64,000 nt of DNA from Pseudomonas putida (GCF_002025705.1 NZ_CP018846.1:3525501-3589500), one strand, 5' to 3'. Positions 1 through 9,739 are shown, counted from the stretch's first letter. The notes: generated by a model from the sequence alone, not told the origin. Numbers and translations: made by a program.

Positions 1-2
1 AA

Positions 3-446
3 GACCCGCACTACGCCGCCAAGGCGGCACGGGTCAGCGCGCTGTCGCGGGACCTGGTCGAAGTGCTGCGCGACGAGCCGATCGAACAGCTCGGCCTGTG
101 CGCCGAACAGCGCCTGGCCTTCCATTGCCCATGCACCCTGCAGCATGCGCTCAAGCTCGGCGGCCAGGTGGAAAGCCTGCTGACGCGGCTGGGCTTCACC
201 CTCACCCCGGTGCCGGACGGCCACTTGTGCTGTGGCTCGGCCGGCACTTATTCGCTGACCCAGCCGGCGCTGTCGCGGCAACTGCGCGACAACCGCCTGA
301 ATGCGCTTGAAAGCGGCAAACCGCAAGTCATCGCCACCGCCAACATTGGCTGCCAGACCCACCTCGACGGGGCCGGGCGCACGCCGGTGCGGCACTGGAT
401 CGAAATCGTCGAAGCAGCCTTGAGCCAGGAGAACAGCCATGCATAG
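3..446 (+). CDS. glcF: Glycolate oxidase iron-sulfur subunit GlcF, C-terminal part
   Basis: The frame is open from the left edge of the window, so only the last ~147 residues are present. GlcF passes electrons from the GlcD/GlcE flavoprotein during oxidation of glycolate to glyoxylate. The fragment holds a cysteine-rich CCG-type domain (CPCTLQH, then HLCCGSAGTY) and a later NIGCQTH motif, as in the second CCG repeat of GlcF and other heterodisulfide-reductase-like subunits. Its stop codon overlaps the start of glcG, so the two are translationally coupled. The identification rests on the motifs plus the glcG and glcB neighbours. Confidence 0.93.
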   Translation, partial: DPHYAAKAARVSALSRDLVEVLRDEPIEQLGLCAEQRLAFHCPCTLQHALKLGGQVESLLTRLGFTLTPVPDGHLCCGSAGTYSLTQPALSRQLRDNRLNALESGKPQVIATANIGCQTHLDGAGRTPVRHWIEIVEAALSQENSHA

Positions 447-837
447 CAAGTCCGTGATCGGCCAGGCGGAAGTCACCCGCCTGCTCGCTGCCGCCCGCCA
501 GGAAGCCCAGGCGCAACAGTGGAACGTGACCATCGCCGTGGTCGACGACGGCGGCCATCCGCTGGCCCTGGAGCGCATGGACGGCTGCGCACCGTCCAGC
601 GCCTACATCGCCGTGGAAAAGGCCCGCAGCGCCGCACTGGGGCGCAAGGAAACCCGCGACTTCGAACAGATGGTCAATGGCGGGCGCACCGCCTTCGTCA
701 CCGCACCGCTGCTGACCAGCCTGGAAGGCGGTGTGCCAGTGCTGGTCGATGGCCAGGTGGTAGGTGCCATCGGCGTGTCCGGGGTCAAGCCCGAACAGGA
801 TGCCCAGGTGGCCAAGGCGGGCGTGGCTGCCCTTTGA
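439..837 (+). CDS. glcG: GlcG, haem-binding/DUF336 family protein of the glycolate operon
   Basis: This 132-residue protein is of the GlcG/HbpS (DUF336) family and is almost all one domain. Family hallmarks are the N-terminal helix AEVTRLLAAARQEA, the strand segment IAVVDDGGHPLAL and the glycine-rich end VPVLVDGQVVGAIGVSG. GlcG is carried in glycolate oxidase operons but its exact role is unknown; some relatives bind haem. The ATG overlaps the glcF stop by 8 bases, and the gene lies just before a REP pair and glcB. The family call is firm; the biochemical role is open. Confidence 0.9.
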   Translation: MHSKSVIGQAEVTRLLAAARQEAQAQQWNVTIAVVDDGGHPLALERMDGCAPSSAYIAVEKARSAALGRKETRDFEQMVNGGRTAFVTAPLLTSLEGGVPVLVDGQVVGAIGVSGVKPEQDAQVAKAGVAAL

Positions 838-850
838 ACCGGCGTCGGCC

Positions 851-937
851 TTTTCGCGGCTAAAGCCGCTCCCACAAGGACCGCACAGGTTTCAAAGGTT
901 GCGCAGTACCTGTAGGAGCGGCTTGAGCCGCGAAGAG
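851..937. repeat. REP-type inverted pair between glcG and glcB
   Basis: The left arm (about 853-879) and right arm (about 911-936) are near-perfect reverse complements built around gcggcttgagccgc and tgtaggagcgg. They flank about 31 bases. The layout is that of P. putida REP doublets. It sits between glcG and glcB and could attenuate or stabilise the operon transcript. Confidence 0.8.
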
Positions 938-988
938 GCCGGCACAAGCGGCATATTTTCTGAAACCTGAACACCGAGCGAGAAGACA

Positions 989-3157
989 ATGACCCATCAA
1001 CTCAAGGTCGACCCGACCCTGCAACGCTTCATCGAGGATGAAGTGCTGCCCGGCACCGGCATCGACGCCGCCAGCTTCTGGCAAGGCTTCAGCACCCTGG
1101 TCCACGACCTCGCCCCGCGCAACCGCGAGCTCCTCGCCGAACGCGACCGCCTGCAGGCCGAACTGGACAGCTGGCACAACACGCACCCCGGCCCGATCAG
1201 CGACATGCCCGCCTACCAGGCCTTCCTGCGCAGCATCGGCTACCTGGTCGACACGCCACAGCTGGCGCGTATCAGCACCACCCAGGTCGACCGCGAAATC
1301 GCCGAGCAAGCCGGCCCGCAACTGGTAGTCCCGCTGAGCAACGCCCGCTATGCCCTGAACGCCGCCAACGCCCGCTGGGGCTCGCTGTACGATGCGCTGT
1401 ATGGCACCGACGCCATTGCAGACAATGACGGCGCCGAGCGCGGCCAAGGCTATAACCCGCTGCGCGGTGCACGGGTGATTGCGTTCGGCCGGGATTTTCT
1501 CGACCGCTCGGCAGCGCTTGCAGGCGCTTCCCATGCTGACGCCCAGGCCTACGTGATCAACCAGGGCAAGCTACAGGTTACCTTGAGCGATGGCCGCCAG
1601 GTCGGCCTCGAAGAGGCTGCGCAATTGCGCGGCTATCAAGGCGAGGCCAGCCAGCCAACGGCAATCCTGCTGCAACACCATCGCCTGCACTTCGAAATCC
1701 AGATCGACCCGGCCAGCACCATCGGCAAGGCCGACCGCGCCGGGGTCAAGGACATTCTTGTCGAGGCCGCGCTGACCACCATCATCGACTGCGAAGATTC
1801 GGTGGCGGCGGTGGATGCCGAGGACAAGGTCAACGTCTATCGCAACTGGCTGGGCCTGATGAAGGGCGACCTCAGCGAGCAGGTAATCAAGGGTGGCAAG
1901 ACCTTTACCCGCGCGCTGGCCAAGGACCGCGAATACCACGGTGCAAATGGCCAGCCACTGACCTTGCCCGGCCGCTCGCTGCTGTTCATCCGCAACGTCG
2001 GCCACCTCATGACCAACCCGGCGATCCACGACCGCGATGGCCGGGAGATCCCCGAAGGCATCCTCGATGCCGTGGTCACCAGCCTGATCGGCCTGCACGA
2101 CCTCAAGCGCCGCGGCAACTCCCGCGAAGGCAGCCTGTACATCGTCAAGCCGAAGATGCACGGCCCGGCCGAGGTCGCCTTCGCCGACCAGCTGTTCGGC
2201 CGCGTCGAGGACCTGCTGGGCCTGCCCCGGCACACCTTGAAAATGGGCATCATGGACGAAGAGCGGCGCACCAGCGTCAACCTGGCGGCCTGCATCGCCA
2301 GCGCGGCGGCGCGGGTGGTGTTCATCAACACCGGGTTCCTCGACCGCACCGGCGATGAGATGCACAGCGCCATGGAGGCCGGCGCCATGCTGCGCAAGGG
2401 CGACATGAAAGGCAGCGCCTGGATTCAGGCCTACGAACGCAGCAACGTGCTGGTCGGCCTGGCCTGCGGCCTGCGCGGCAAGGCGCAGATCGGCAAGGGC
2501 ATGTGGGCCATGCCCGACCTGATGGCGGCCATGCTCGAACAGAAGATCGCCCAGCCACGCGCCGGCGCCAACACCGCCTGGGTGCCCTCACCCACTGCCG
2601 CGACCTTGCATGCGCTGCACTATCACCAGGTGGACGTGCCTGCGGTGCAGGCACAGCTGGAGCAGGTCGACCTGGGGGCTGAGCGCGAACAGCTGCTGCA
2701 CGACCTGCTGAGCATTCCGGTAAGCCCGGGCCGGCCCTGGAGCGCGGACGATATCCAGGCCGAACTGGACAACAACTGCCAGGGCATCCTCGGCTATGTG
2801 GTGCGCTGGGTCGAGCAAGGAGTGGGTTGTTCGAAGGTGCCGGACATCCATGACGTCGGGCTGATGGAGGACCGCGCCACCTTGCGTATCTCGGCCCAGC
2901 ACATCGCCAACTGGCTGCACCATGGGGTGGTCAGCAGTGACCAGGTCGAGGCGACGCTGCAGCGCATGGCCAAGGTGGTGGACCAGCAGAATGCCGGGGA
3001 CCCGGCGTACCGGCCGATGGCCGGGAATTTCGCGGGGTCGCACGCATTCCGTGCGGCGCAGGAGCTGGTGTTCAAGGGGCGCGAGCAGCCCAGCGGGTAT
3101 ACCGAGCCGTTGCTGCATGGGTGGCGCTTGAAGTTCAAGCAGGAGGTTAAAAGGTAA
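989..3157 (+). CDS. glcB: Malate synthase G
   Basis: This 722-residue protein matches the length of malate synthase G (E. coli 723). It condenses glyoxylate with acetyl-CoA to give malate, completing use of glycolate. Active-site positions line up with the E. coli enzyme at a constant offset of three: R335 (in [10 protein letters not shown]), E424 (in MGIMDEERR), D452 (in [10 protein letters not shown]) and the catalytic base D628 (in [10 protein letters not shown]). The ATG at 989 follows a gagaag ribosome site. It lies 151 bases after glcG, separated by a REP pair, and is probably still part of the glc operon. A second REP pair follows the stop. Confidence 0.98.
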   Translation: MTHQLKVDPTLQRFIEDEVLPGTGIDAASFWQGFSTLVHDLAPRNRELLAERDRLQAELDSWHNTHPGPISDMPAYQAFLRSIGYLVDTPQLARISTTQVDREIAEQAGPQLVVPLSNARYALNAANARWGSLYDALYGTDAIADNDGAERGQGYNPLRGARVIAFGRDFLDRSAALAGASHADAQAYVINQGKLQVTLSDGRQVGLEEAAQLRGYQGEASQPTAILLQHHRLHFEIQIDPASTIGKADRAGVKDILVEAALTTIIDCEDSVAAVDAEDKVNVYRNWLGLMKGDLSEQVIKGGKTFTRALAKDREYHGANGQPLTLPGRSLLFIRNVGHLMTNPAIHDRDGREIPEGILDAVVTSLIGLHDLKRRGNSREGSLYIVKPKMHGPAEVAFADQLFGRVEDLLGLPRHTLKMGIMDEERRTSVNLAACIASAAARVVFINTGFLDRTGDEMHSAMEAGAMLRKGDMKGSAWIQAYERSNVLVGLACGLRGKAQIGKGMWAMPDLMAAMLEQKIAQPRAGANTAWVPSPTAATLHALHYHQVDVPAVQAQLEQVDLGAEREQLLHDLLSIPVSPGRPWSADDIQAELDNNCQGILGYVVRWVEQGVGCSKVPDIHDVGLMEDRATLRISAQHIANWLHHGVVSSDQVEATLQRMAKVVDQQNAGDPAYRPMAGNFAGSHAFRAAQELVFKGREQPSGYTEPLLHGWRLKFKQEVKR

Positions 3158-3166
3158 CGCCGCTCT

Positions 3167-3284
3167 TGTAGGAGCGGCCTTGTGTCGCGAATGGGCTGCG
3201 AAGCAGCCCCAGCAATCTTCGCAACACGGCTGATATCCTGGGGCCGCTTCGCAGCCCGTTCGCGACGCAAGGCCGCTCCTACAG
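3167..3284. repeat. Paired REP element (homodimer) after glcB
   Basis: Two inverted arms begin and end with tgtaggagcggcctt and its complement. Each arm carries a gtcgcgaa segment and a gctgcgaagcagcc stem. The arms flank about 35 bases. The pair sits between the convergent ends of glcB and the flavin reductase gene, where it may serve as a bidirectional barrier. Confidence 0.9.
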
Positions 3285-3307
3285 GAATGAGGCCGCCACT
3301 GGCGACC

Positions 3308-3889
3308 TCATTCTTGCGGGGCGACCACCACCGGCTCGCCAATCGCATAAAAATGCCCACCCGCCACATAGTGCAGGCTACGCCACTGCGGGTCGGCACT
3401 CTCATAAGCCCAATGCCCCTCGCGAAACACCCGGTCATCCGCCCAGGCCGCCACCACTTCGCCAATGAACAGGTCATAGGTGCTCTGGTTATGCGGCTCG
3501 TCGATCACCCGGCACATCAGCCAGGCCGAACAGCCCTCGACCAGCGGCGCCGCGTACCCCTCCACCCGCGCCAGCTCCACGCCAATGCTGGCCAGCTTGT
3601 CGGGCTGGTCGAACAGGCTGCGGGTTCCCACCTGATGGGTGAGCTGCGCCTGGGCGGCGGTCGGTACCTGGATCACGAACCAGCCGCTGCCCTCGACCAA
3701 CTGCCGGGTGCGGGCAATCTTGTCCAGCACCACCGTGACCTTGGGCGGGTCGAAGTCCAGCGCGCAGGCCCAGGCAGCGGCCATGACGTTGTCCACGCCG
3801 GCATGGCTGGCCGACACCAGCACGGTCGGCCCATGGTTGAGCAGGCGGTAGGCCTTTTGCAGGTCGACGGCTTGGAAGTGGCTGTTCAT
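3308..3889 (-). CDS. Flavin reductase family (DIM6/NTAB-like) protein
   Basis: This 193-residue protein resembles the FMN-binding split-barrel flavin reductases, which use NAD(P)H to reduce flavin for two-component oxygenases or act as stand-alone oxidoreductases. Typical parts are the start GPTVLVSASHAGVDNVMAAAW, the segment PPKVTVVLDKIARTRQLVEGSG and the later HNQSTYDLFIGEV with the active-site-region histidine and tyrosine. The ATG at 3889 has a gagga site upstream. No monooxygenase gene lies beside it, so the partner is unknown. It converges on glcB across a REP pair. Confidence 0.85.
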   Translation of the reverse strand: MNSHFQAVDLQKAYRLLNHGPTVLVSASHAGVDNVMAAAWACALDFDPPKVTVVLDKIARTRQLVEGSGWFVIQVPTAAQAQLTHQVGTRSLFDQPDKLASIGVELARVEGYAAPLVEGCSAWLMCRVIDEPHNQSTYDLFIGEVVAAWADDRVFREGHWAYESADPQWRSLHYVAGGHFYAIGEPVVVAPQE

Positions 3890-4060
3890 CGGTGTCCTCG
3901 CTCAGCGCAGAAATCAGTCGAAGAATTGTGCCGCATCAAGGCAGCGCAAGCACTCTCTTCGCACCATCAGAAAATTCCTACAGCCTGTTCTGAAGCGTCT
4001 TACTTGTCGCCGTGGATCGGTGAAAACAAGATCGAGTCTGCGACCCAGAGGAGGCTGCGC

Positions 4061-4399
4061 ATGCACCCAGAAACCCGCACCACCGTCGAACTGCGCAGTG
4101 CCCTGCGCGAACTGCTGGCCCACGACGTCAGCAACCCCGATGACGACCCGCACCTCTCCGGTGTGCTGTTTTTCTGTGCCACCGACGAGCGCACCCGGCA
4201 ACTGGTCGAGCGCATCGAACTGCTGGCCAGCGAACTCTTCTTCAACCCGTGCGGGCAAGCCATCAGCCACCGGATGCGCGCCATCGGCGTCAAAGGCGTG
4301 AGCATCAAGCAGAAGCGCAAGGCCTCTGCAGATGAAACGGTCATCCGCATCGACCTCAACGACAAGGGCTACATCACGGTAAGCACCGTAAGGCTCTGA
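4061..4399 (+). CDS. Small protein of unknown function
   Basis: This 112-residue product is charged and probably cytoplasmic. It has no signal peptide or membrane segment. A strong gaggagg ribosome site just before the ATG at 4061 marks the start, although the frame stays open far upstream. Visible features are the segment GVLFFCATDERTRQLVERIELLASELFF and a basic stretch GVKGVSIKQKRK followed by a predicted beta strand at the C-terminus. I do not recognise the family. It lies 39 bases before a MocR-type regulator on the same strand and could share its transcript. Confidence 0.65.
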   Translation: MHPETRTTVELRSALRELLAHDVSNPDDDPHLSGVLFFCATDERTRQLVERIELLASELFFNPCGQAISHRMRAIGVKGVSIKQKRKASADETVIRIDLNDKGYITVSTVRL

Positions 4400-4438
4400 T
4401 CCGCTATCCTCAGCACTCTCATGCTTCGGACAGTGATC

Positions 4439-5872
4439 ATGGAACTGCATATCCGCCTGGACGGCCGCAAAGGCCTGGCCGACCAGCTCTATCAGCAGCT
4501 ACGCGCCGGCATCGACAGCGGCCACCTGGCCGCCGGCACGCAACTGCCGCCGACCCGGCTGCTGGCCGAGCAACTGGGCGTGTCGCGCAAGACCGTGGCC
4601 GAAGCCTACTCGCGGCTGACCTACGACAACCTGCTCAGCGGCGTGGTCGGCCGCGGCACCTTCATCACCCCGCGCCAACCGCTGCGCAGCGATGAATCCC
4701 AAACCGTGCCGCTGGCCGCTGCCGCTTCATTGCAGCGCTGGCAGCAACGCGCCACGGTGCTCGCCCGGCGCACCCAGGAGGCACCTTCGCGCTACGACTT
4801 TGTCGGCGGCGCCTCAAGCAAGGCGCAGTTCCCCTTCGACCAATGGCGCAGCTGCCTGAACTACGCCCTGCGCCGCAGCCAGCGCCACCCCGAGCGCCAG
4901 TTTTCCGCCCAGGGCCTGCCTGAACTGCGCGAAGCCATTGCCCACCATATCGCCTACGCCCGCGGCGTCCATTGCAGTGCCGCGGACGTGCTGGTGTGCA
5001 ACGGCGCCCAGCAGGCCTTGGACCTGATCGCCCGGGTGCTGGTCGAACCCGGCTGCCAGGTGGCCATGGAAGACCCCGGCTACCCGCCGGCACGCCAGCT
5101 GTTCCTGGCCCTGGGGGCAAAGCTGCAGTCCGTGCCGGTAGACGATGAAGGGATGTGCGTTGCGCAGATCGCCGATGGCACCCGGCTGATCTACGTCACG
5201 CCTTCGCACCAGTTTCCGCTCGGCATGCCGCTGAGCGAAGCCCGCCGCCATGCCCTGCTGGCACGTGCCGCCGAGCTCGGTGCATTGATCATCGAGGACG
5301 ACTACGACTGCGAGTTCCGCTATCAAGGCCCGGCCGCCGATGCCCTGCAGCGCCTCGACCGCCAAGGGCTGGTGGCGTATGTCGGGACCTTCTCCAAGAC
5401 CTTGCTGCCGGAACTGCGCCTGGGTTACGCGGTGCTGCCGCAGGCGGTGCTCAGCGCCGCCTGCGTGGCCAAGCACCTGAGCGACTGGCACAGCCCGACC
5501 TTGCTGCAGTGGGCGCTGGCGCGGTTCATCGGCGAGGGCTACCTGAACAAACACATCCGCCGCTGCCACGACATCTACAGCGCCCGCCGTGCACGCATCC
5601 TGGCGCGGCTGGACGACGACCTGGCACCCTGGTTCAGCACCGTGCCAGCCAGCGCCGGGTTCCACCTGAGCGCGCTGGCGCGGCCGGGGGTGGACGTCGA
5701 GATGCTGGCCAACCTCGCCCGCAAGGTGGAAGTCGGCCTGTATTCACTGGCGCCGTTCTTCTACGAAGCGCCAGTACGCCCGGGACTGCTGCTGGGCTTC
5801 GGCGCCATCGAGCTGCTGGATATCGACCCGGCACTGGACCGGGTCCGCGATACCTTGCAGCGCCTCAGTTGA
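4439..5872 (+). CDS. MocR/PdxR-type transcriptional regulator (GntR HTH + aminotransferase fold)
   Basis: The product has 477 residues. The first ~75 form a GntR winged helix (ADQLYQQLRAGIDSG, then LPPTRLLAEQLGVSRKTV). The rest is a class I aminotransferase-like domain with DDYDCEFRY and the PLP lysine K320 in TFSKTLLPELRLGY. MocR proteins use PLP or an amino compound as effector and often control an adjacent gene. The convergent MFS gene overlaps its last 8 bases, so its target is not obvious. An ATG six codons upstream (4421) is possible; 4439 fits the usual N-terminus better. Confidence 0.92.
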   Translation: MELHIRLDGRKGLADQLYQQLRAGIDSGHLAAGTQLPPTRLLAEQLGVSRKTVAEAYSRLTYDNLLSGVVGRGTFITPRQPLRSDESQTVPLAAAASLQRWQQRATVLARRTQEAPSRYDFVGGASSKAQFPFDQWRSCLNYALRRSQRHPERQFSAQGLPELREAIAHHIAYARGVHCSAADVLVCNGAQQALDLIARVLVEPGCQVAMEDPGYPPARQLFLALGAKLQSVPVDDEGMCVAQIADGTRLIYVTPSHQFPLGMPLSEARRHALLARAAELGALIIEDDYDCEFRYQGPAADALQRLDRQGLVAYVGTFSKTLLPELRLGYAVLPQAVLSAACVAKHLSDWHSPTLLQWALARFIGEGYLNKHIRRCHDIYSARRARILARLDDDLAPWFSTVPASAGFHLSALARPGVDVEMLANLARKVEVGLYSLAPFFYEAPVRPGLLLGFGAIELLDIDPALDRVRDTLQRLS

Positions 5873-7061
5873 CCAACGCCGCCTGGCCACCCGGCCTTGG
5901 CCGGGCGATGGCCGCCGCATAGCCGCGCGGGGCAAAACAGGCGGTCACCAGCAGCATCGCCAGCACGGTGACGCTCAGCAACGTCCACGATGCCTGGAAG
6001 TCGCCGCTGATATCGCGCAGCCAACCGGTGATGTACGGGATGATGCCGGTGATGATGAAGCCTATGCCCTGCACGAATGCCGCCAGGCTGCCGGCTTCAG
6101 CGGGCGTCTTGAGGTGCTCCAGGGTCAAGGTCAGGCTCAGGCTGAAGCAGGCGCCCAGGCCAAAGCCGATCATCGCTACCCACAGGCCCATGGCCAGGGT
6201 CGGCGCCAGCAACAAACCCAGGAAGCCCACCAGCTGGATCGACAGCGCCAGCCACAAGCCTGGGCGACGGTCGGCAAACCCGCGCAGCAACAGCGGCAGG
6301 CCCAGCGCGCCGCAGACCTGGAAGATGGTCATCAGGCCCACCAGGTCGCCACCGCCTTGCGCCGTGCCACCGTGTTCCAGGTGATAGGCCGGCAGCCACG
6401 CGACCATGCTGGTATAGCCACCATTGATCAGGCCGAAATACAGCGCCAGCAACCAGGCCCGGCGCGTGCCGAACCAGTGTCCGCCGGTGGCGCAGGCCAG
6501 CTTCGGTGCGTTTTGCCGAGGACGCAGCGCGGCCCAGGCCAGCACTGCCAGCACCGCCGGGATCGCCCATACGCCAAGCCCGGCCTGCCAGTGACCGAAG
6601 TGCCCGCTGATATGTGGGCCGAGCACCGCTGCCAGGCCACCACCACTCATCAGCGCCGCCGAGTACAGGCCCATGGTCCCGGCCAGGCGGCTGGGGAACC
6701 AGCGGTTGACCAGGCCTGGCATCATGCCCTGCACCACTGCCACGCCCAACCCGGCCAGCACCGCGCTGGCGATCAGCGCCCAGGCGCTGTCCAGTTGCAG
6801 CCGCCACAGGCAGGCCAGGGCAATGGCGCTGAGGCCGCCGAGCATGCCGCCGTGTTCGCTAATCCAGCGCCGCAGCCAGGGCTGCAGCAACGGCACCAGG
6901 CCCATGCACAGCACCGGCAAGGCCGTCAGCAGCGCCGCCTGCTGGTAACCCAGCCCGGTGCTGGCACGCATCGGTTCGAGCAACGGGCCGATGCTGGTCA
7001 GGATCGGCCTCAGGTTCAATGCCAGCAAGATCACCAGCAACAGGTTCAACGCCCCTCTCAT
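5865..7061 (-). CDS. MFS transporter, CynX/NimT (cyanate-type) family
   Basis: This 398-residue protein has about 12 hydrophobic segments and the CynX-type N-terminus ALNLLLVILLALNLRPILTSIGPLL, where a conserved arginine sits in the first helix. The family includes the cyanate transporter CynX and 2-nitroimidazole exporter NimT, but most members have unknown substrates. A GTG one codon before the ATG (7064) is an alternative start. It overlaps the 3' end of the convergent MocR gene and is divergent from the AhpD-like gene. No cyanase is nearby, so cyanate is not supported as substrate. Confidence 0.88.
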   Translation of the reverse strand: MRGALNLLLVILLALNLRPILTSIGPLLEPMRASTGLGYQQAALLTALPVLCMGLVPLLQPWLRRWISEHGGMLGGLSAIALACLWRLQLDSAWALIASAVLAGLGVAVVQGMMPGLVNRWFPSRLAGTMGLYSAALMSGGGLAAVLGPHISGHFGHWQAGLGVWAIPAVLAVLAWAALRPRQNAPKLACATGGHWFGTRRAWLLALYFGLINGGYTSMVAWLPAYHLEHGGTAQGGGDLVGLMTIFQVCGALGLPLLLRGFADRRPGLWLALSIQLVGFLGLLLAPTLAMGLWVAMIGFGLGACFSLSLTLTLEHLKTPAEAGSLAAFVQGIGFIITGIIPYITGWLRDISGDFQASWTLLSVTVLAMLLVTACFAPRGYAAAIARPRPGGQAALVN

Positions 7062-7262
7062 CACGAATCGATACTCCCAAGCAAGACCCGGTCATTATCC
7101 TGTCCAGGCAGTCAGGGTAGAAATGAAGAGATTGGATGCAGGTCAGTGGCCACCTTAATGGGCCGATTGGCCTCCCGGCAAAGTGCGCGATTGGCTATCG
7201 GGGCGTTGGGCGGCGGGGGTTAAGGTAGCGCCATGTCCACAACGCATTCCCTGGAGCACACC

Positions 7263-7700
7263 ATGCACAACCGTATCGAATGGGCCAAACACTCGCCGGA
7301 AGCCTACAAAGCCATGGTCGGCCTGGAGCAGGCCCTGGCCAAGAGCGGCCTTGAAAACTCACTGCTGGAGCTGGTGCGCCTGCGGGCCTCGCAGATCAAC
7401 GGCTGCGCCTACTGCGTGAACATGCATGCCAATGATGCGCGCAAGGCTGGCGAGACCGAGGCGCGCCTGCAGACCCTGTGCGTCTGGCAGGAAACGAACT
7501 ACTTCACCCCGCGTGAACGTGCCGCGCTGGCCTGGGTGGAGTGCCTGACCCGGCTGCCCGAGCGTGGCGCCCCGCAGCCGGAATACGAAGCACTGCAGCA
7601 GCACTTTGAGCCGGCCGAGGTGGCCAACCTGACCTTGGCCATCGCCACCATCAACGCCTGGAACCGTTTTGGCGTGGGCTTTGCCATGGTCCCGGCCTGA
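7263..7700 (+). CDS. Carboxymuconolactone decarboxylase/AhpD-like peroxidase-family protein
   Basis: This ~145-residue protein carries the AhpD signature CAYCVNMHANDARKAG, with the CxxC pair and downstream histidine, preceded by LLELVRLRASQINGC. Members reduce peroxides or supply electrons to peroxiredoxins. The tail NAWNRFGVGF is typical of the CMD family. Two starts have good ribosome sites: 7233, ten codons upstream, and 7263. The latter gives the usual family N-terminus. No peroxiredoxin gene is adjacent. A long inverted-repeat element follows the stop. Confidence 0.9.
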   Translation: MHNRIEWAKHSPEAYKAMVGLEQALAKSGLENSLLELVRLRASQINGCAYCVNMHANDARKAGETEARLQTLCVWQETNYFTPRERAALAWVECLTRLPERGAPQPEYEALQQHFEPAEVANLTLAIATINAWNRFGVGFAMVPA

Positions 7701-7730
7701 TCAAGTGAATGGGTGGGATTGAAGTTATTC

Positions 7731-7964
7731 AGCGCCTGTGAGATCGAGCGCCGCCCGCGCGGCGCATCGCGGATAAATCCGCTCCTACAGTTGTTGCAAC
7801 GTGCCAAACCTGTTAGGCCATGGTTGCCAGCCTTTTCGCATGACGTAAGGCCTACAAACAAGGCGGGCAGCGGTGACCTCACAGGATTGATTGGCCCGAA
7901 ACAGATGTAGGAGCGGATTTATCCACGATGCGCCGCGCGGGCGGCGCGCGATCTCACAGGCGCT
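7731..7964. repeat. Long inverted-repeat element (REP/MITE-like)
   Basis: Left arm 7731-7790 and right arm 7906-7964 are reverse complements over 59 bases with about two mismatches. They enclose 115 unrelated bases. Each arm contains a gcgcgccgcccgcgcgg stem and ends inward in the REP-like ggataaatccgctcctaca. No open frame of note lies inside. The element fills most of the gap between the AhpD-like gene and the convergent membrane-protein gene. Confidence 0.85.
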
Positions 7965-7980
7965 GCCAGCGCAGAACTGA

Positions 7981-8733
7981 TCACACCACAGCCCGTCGCC
8001 GAATCAGGCAGGCATACCCCATCCCCAACACACCCATCAACAACACCCCCAGCAGCCCCACCAGCTCGCGGCTGTAGCGCGCCACCAGCGCCGGGAACCC
8101 GGTGAACTCGCGGTAGACCCGCACATCCGCCTCGCCACCCGCAAAACTGACACCGATACCCCCCTGGCGAATCTGCGAATAGTCGGCATCGAAGTAGACC
8201 CAGACCCTGCACTCCCCGCCCTGCTCGATAGCCGGTATCACCACCTGCGCGGTCGAAGCCTCGTAAAGGGTGTCGTTGCCCGCCGAATCGCGCACCTGCA
8301 CCAGGCCCTTGGCTGGCAGGCGGATCTTCACCTCACGCACGTCGCTGTCGCCACGGTTGTGCAGGTCGATGAGCAAACCCGTGCGGTGATCCACCAACCC
8401 GGCTTCGAAGGGTTTGGCGAACAGTTGCACATAAGGCGCCTGGGCCAGTTCGATCAGCTTGTCGACCTGGTACTGGTTCAACGCGCCGCCGCTGATGCTG
8501 TTGATGCGCGGCTGCAACTGCTCGTACTTGAGCTGCTCGTTGGCCTTACTGATGCGCTCGCTGAACTGGCTGGGATAGGTGAGGTAGGCGTAAGTCAGGG
8601 TCGCCTCAAGCCGTGGCGGGGCCTTGAGCAGCACATAGGCCACCAGCAAGACCATCAGGCCAAGCAGCATGGCAACCAGCAGTTTGCCGACATTGTCCCA
8701 ACTCAACGGTGCGGTTCCTTCTGTTTTCGGCAC
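7981..8733 (-). CDS. Membrane-anchored protein of unknown function
   Basis: The product has about 250 residues. One transmembrane helix lies near the N-terminus (VGKLLVAMLLGLMVLLVAYVLL) and a second near the C-terminus (LVGLLGVLLMGVLGMGYACL), ending in a basic RRRA tail. The ~170 residues between them should sit in the periplasm and look beta-rich (GLLIDLHNRGDSDVREVKIRLP, like a COG1361-type extracellular strand pattern). The frame starts at a GTG (8733). A TTG at 8706 with a gaagga site eight bases upstream is an alternative. I do not recognise the family. It lies just downstream of the TauE/SafE gene on the same strand. Confidence 0.72.
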   Translation of the reverse strand: MPKTEGTAPLSWDNVGKLLVAMLLGLMVLLVAYVLLKAPPRLEATLTYAYLTYPSQFSERISKANEQLKYEQLQPRINSISGGALNQYQVDKLIELAQAPYVQLFAKPFEAGLVDHRTGLLIDLHNRGDSDVREVKIRLPAKGLVQVRDSAGNDTLYEASTAQVVIPAIEQGGECRVWVYFDADYSQIRQGGIGVSFAGGEADVRVYREFTGFPALVARYSRELVGLLGVLLMGVLGMGYACLIRRRAVV

Positions 8734-8784
8734 GCAAGATCGATGCGGCGCAGAGTGACAAGTTCAGCGCCGCCAGGCAAGCGC

Positions 8785-9528
8785 TCAACGGCTCAACAAT
8801 GCCGGCAGCGACGCCGCCAGCATGGCCACCCCGGAGGCCGTCAGCAAACTCAGTACCACTCGGCGAAACGCCAGTTCGCTGATCCCCAGGTACACCCGCG
8901 TACCCAGTATCGCTGGCAGCGCCATGGCCAGCAGCACCACGCCGAACGCAGGCAGCATGTCGCGGGTCACCACCCCGGTGCCGAGGTAGGTGAGCATGGT
9001 CACCAGCAGCATCGACAGGTTGAAGTTCTGGATCACCGCGCGCTGGGTATCGCGCTCGAAGCCGCGCAAAGTACACCACAGTGTAGGCACTGTACCGGTA
9101 AAGCCACCGATCCCGCCCAATGCGCCGCCTACCAGGCCCACCGCGCCATCGGCCAGGCGGTTGCCCGGCAGCCGTGGCAGGCGCGGCGCCAGCAACATCA
9201 GCGGGCACCACAGCACCAGCAGCGTGCCGAACACGGCCTTGAACCAGAGCATGTCCAGGTACGGCAGCACCCACACCCCCAGCGGGATGCCGGCCAGCCC
9301 GCCAAGCACGAACGGCCACAACAGCGCCCAGCTGAAGCCGCGGCGCACGCTGAACACAGCGATGAGCTGGCCGGTGAGGCTGCCGAATACAGTCAGCGAT
9401 GCCGCCAGCCGCGGTTCCAGGCCCCAGGCCCAGAACGACATGGCGACCATGCCGAAGGCAAAGCCGGAAAGGCCCTGGACAAAACCGGCGACGATGGCGC
9501 CGAGGGCGATGAGGTAGAAGGCATCCAT
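8785..9528 (-). CDS. TauE/SafE (TSUP) family sulfite/anion transporter
   Basis: This 247-residue membrane protein has about eight hydrophobic segments and the TSUP-type motif pattern GLSGFAFGM in helix 1 and GLVGGALGGIGGFTGTVPTL in the middle. TSUP proteins export sulfite, sulfonates or related anions. The ATG at 9528 places the first membrane helix directly after the start. A longer reading to 9594 adds a polar tail unlike the family. The 51-base gap to the next gene downstream suggests shared transcription. The substrate cannot be read from sequence. Confidence 0.88.
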   Translation of the reverse strand: MDAFYLIALGAIVAGFVQGLSGFAFGMVAMSFWAWGLEPRLAASLTVFGSLTGQLIAVFSVRRGFSWALLWPFVLGGLAGIPLGVWVLPYLDMLWFKAVFGTLLVLWCPLMLLAPRLPRLPGNRLADGAVGLVGGALGGIGGFTGTVPTLWCTLRGFERDTQRAVIQNFNLSMLLVTMLTYLGTGVVTRDMLPAFGVVLLAMALPAILGTRVYLGISELAFRRVVLSLLTASGVAMLAASLPALLSR

Positions 9529-9739
9529 GGGGCAATGCAGGCCTGGCTTGATCGGCGTTCTACCTTGCCAGAGCTGCGGGCGAATGTCTGCCATGGCGTC
9601 GCCAACTGTGAACGCTCGTCACACCCGCTATGCCGCTGCAGTGCCTAATCCTGCGCCCGATTGGCGCATAAGGTAGCAGCCAGGGCCGTCTCGCCGATGG
9701 CCCATTACAACAACAAGCGTGCAACCGAGGTGCGAGCCG

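Noticed and set aside
3182..4060. Upstream extension of the small gene at 4061
   Set aside because: The extension would run antisense through the flavin reductase gene. A strong gaggagg site fixes the start at 4061.
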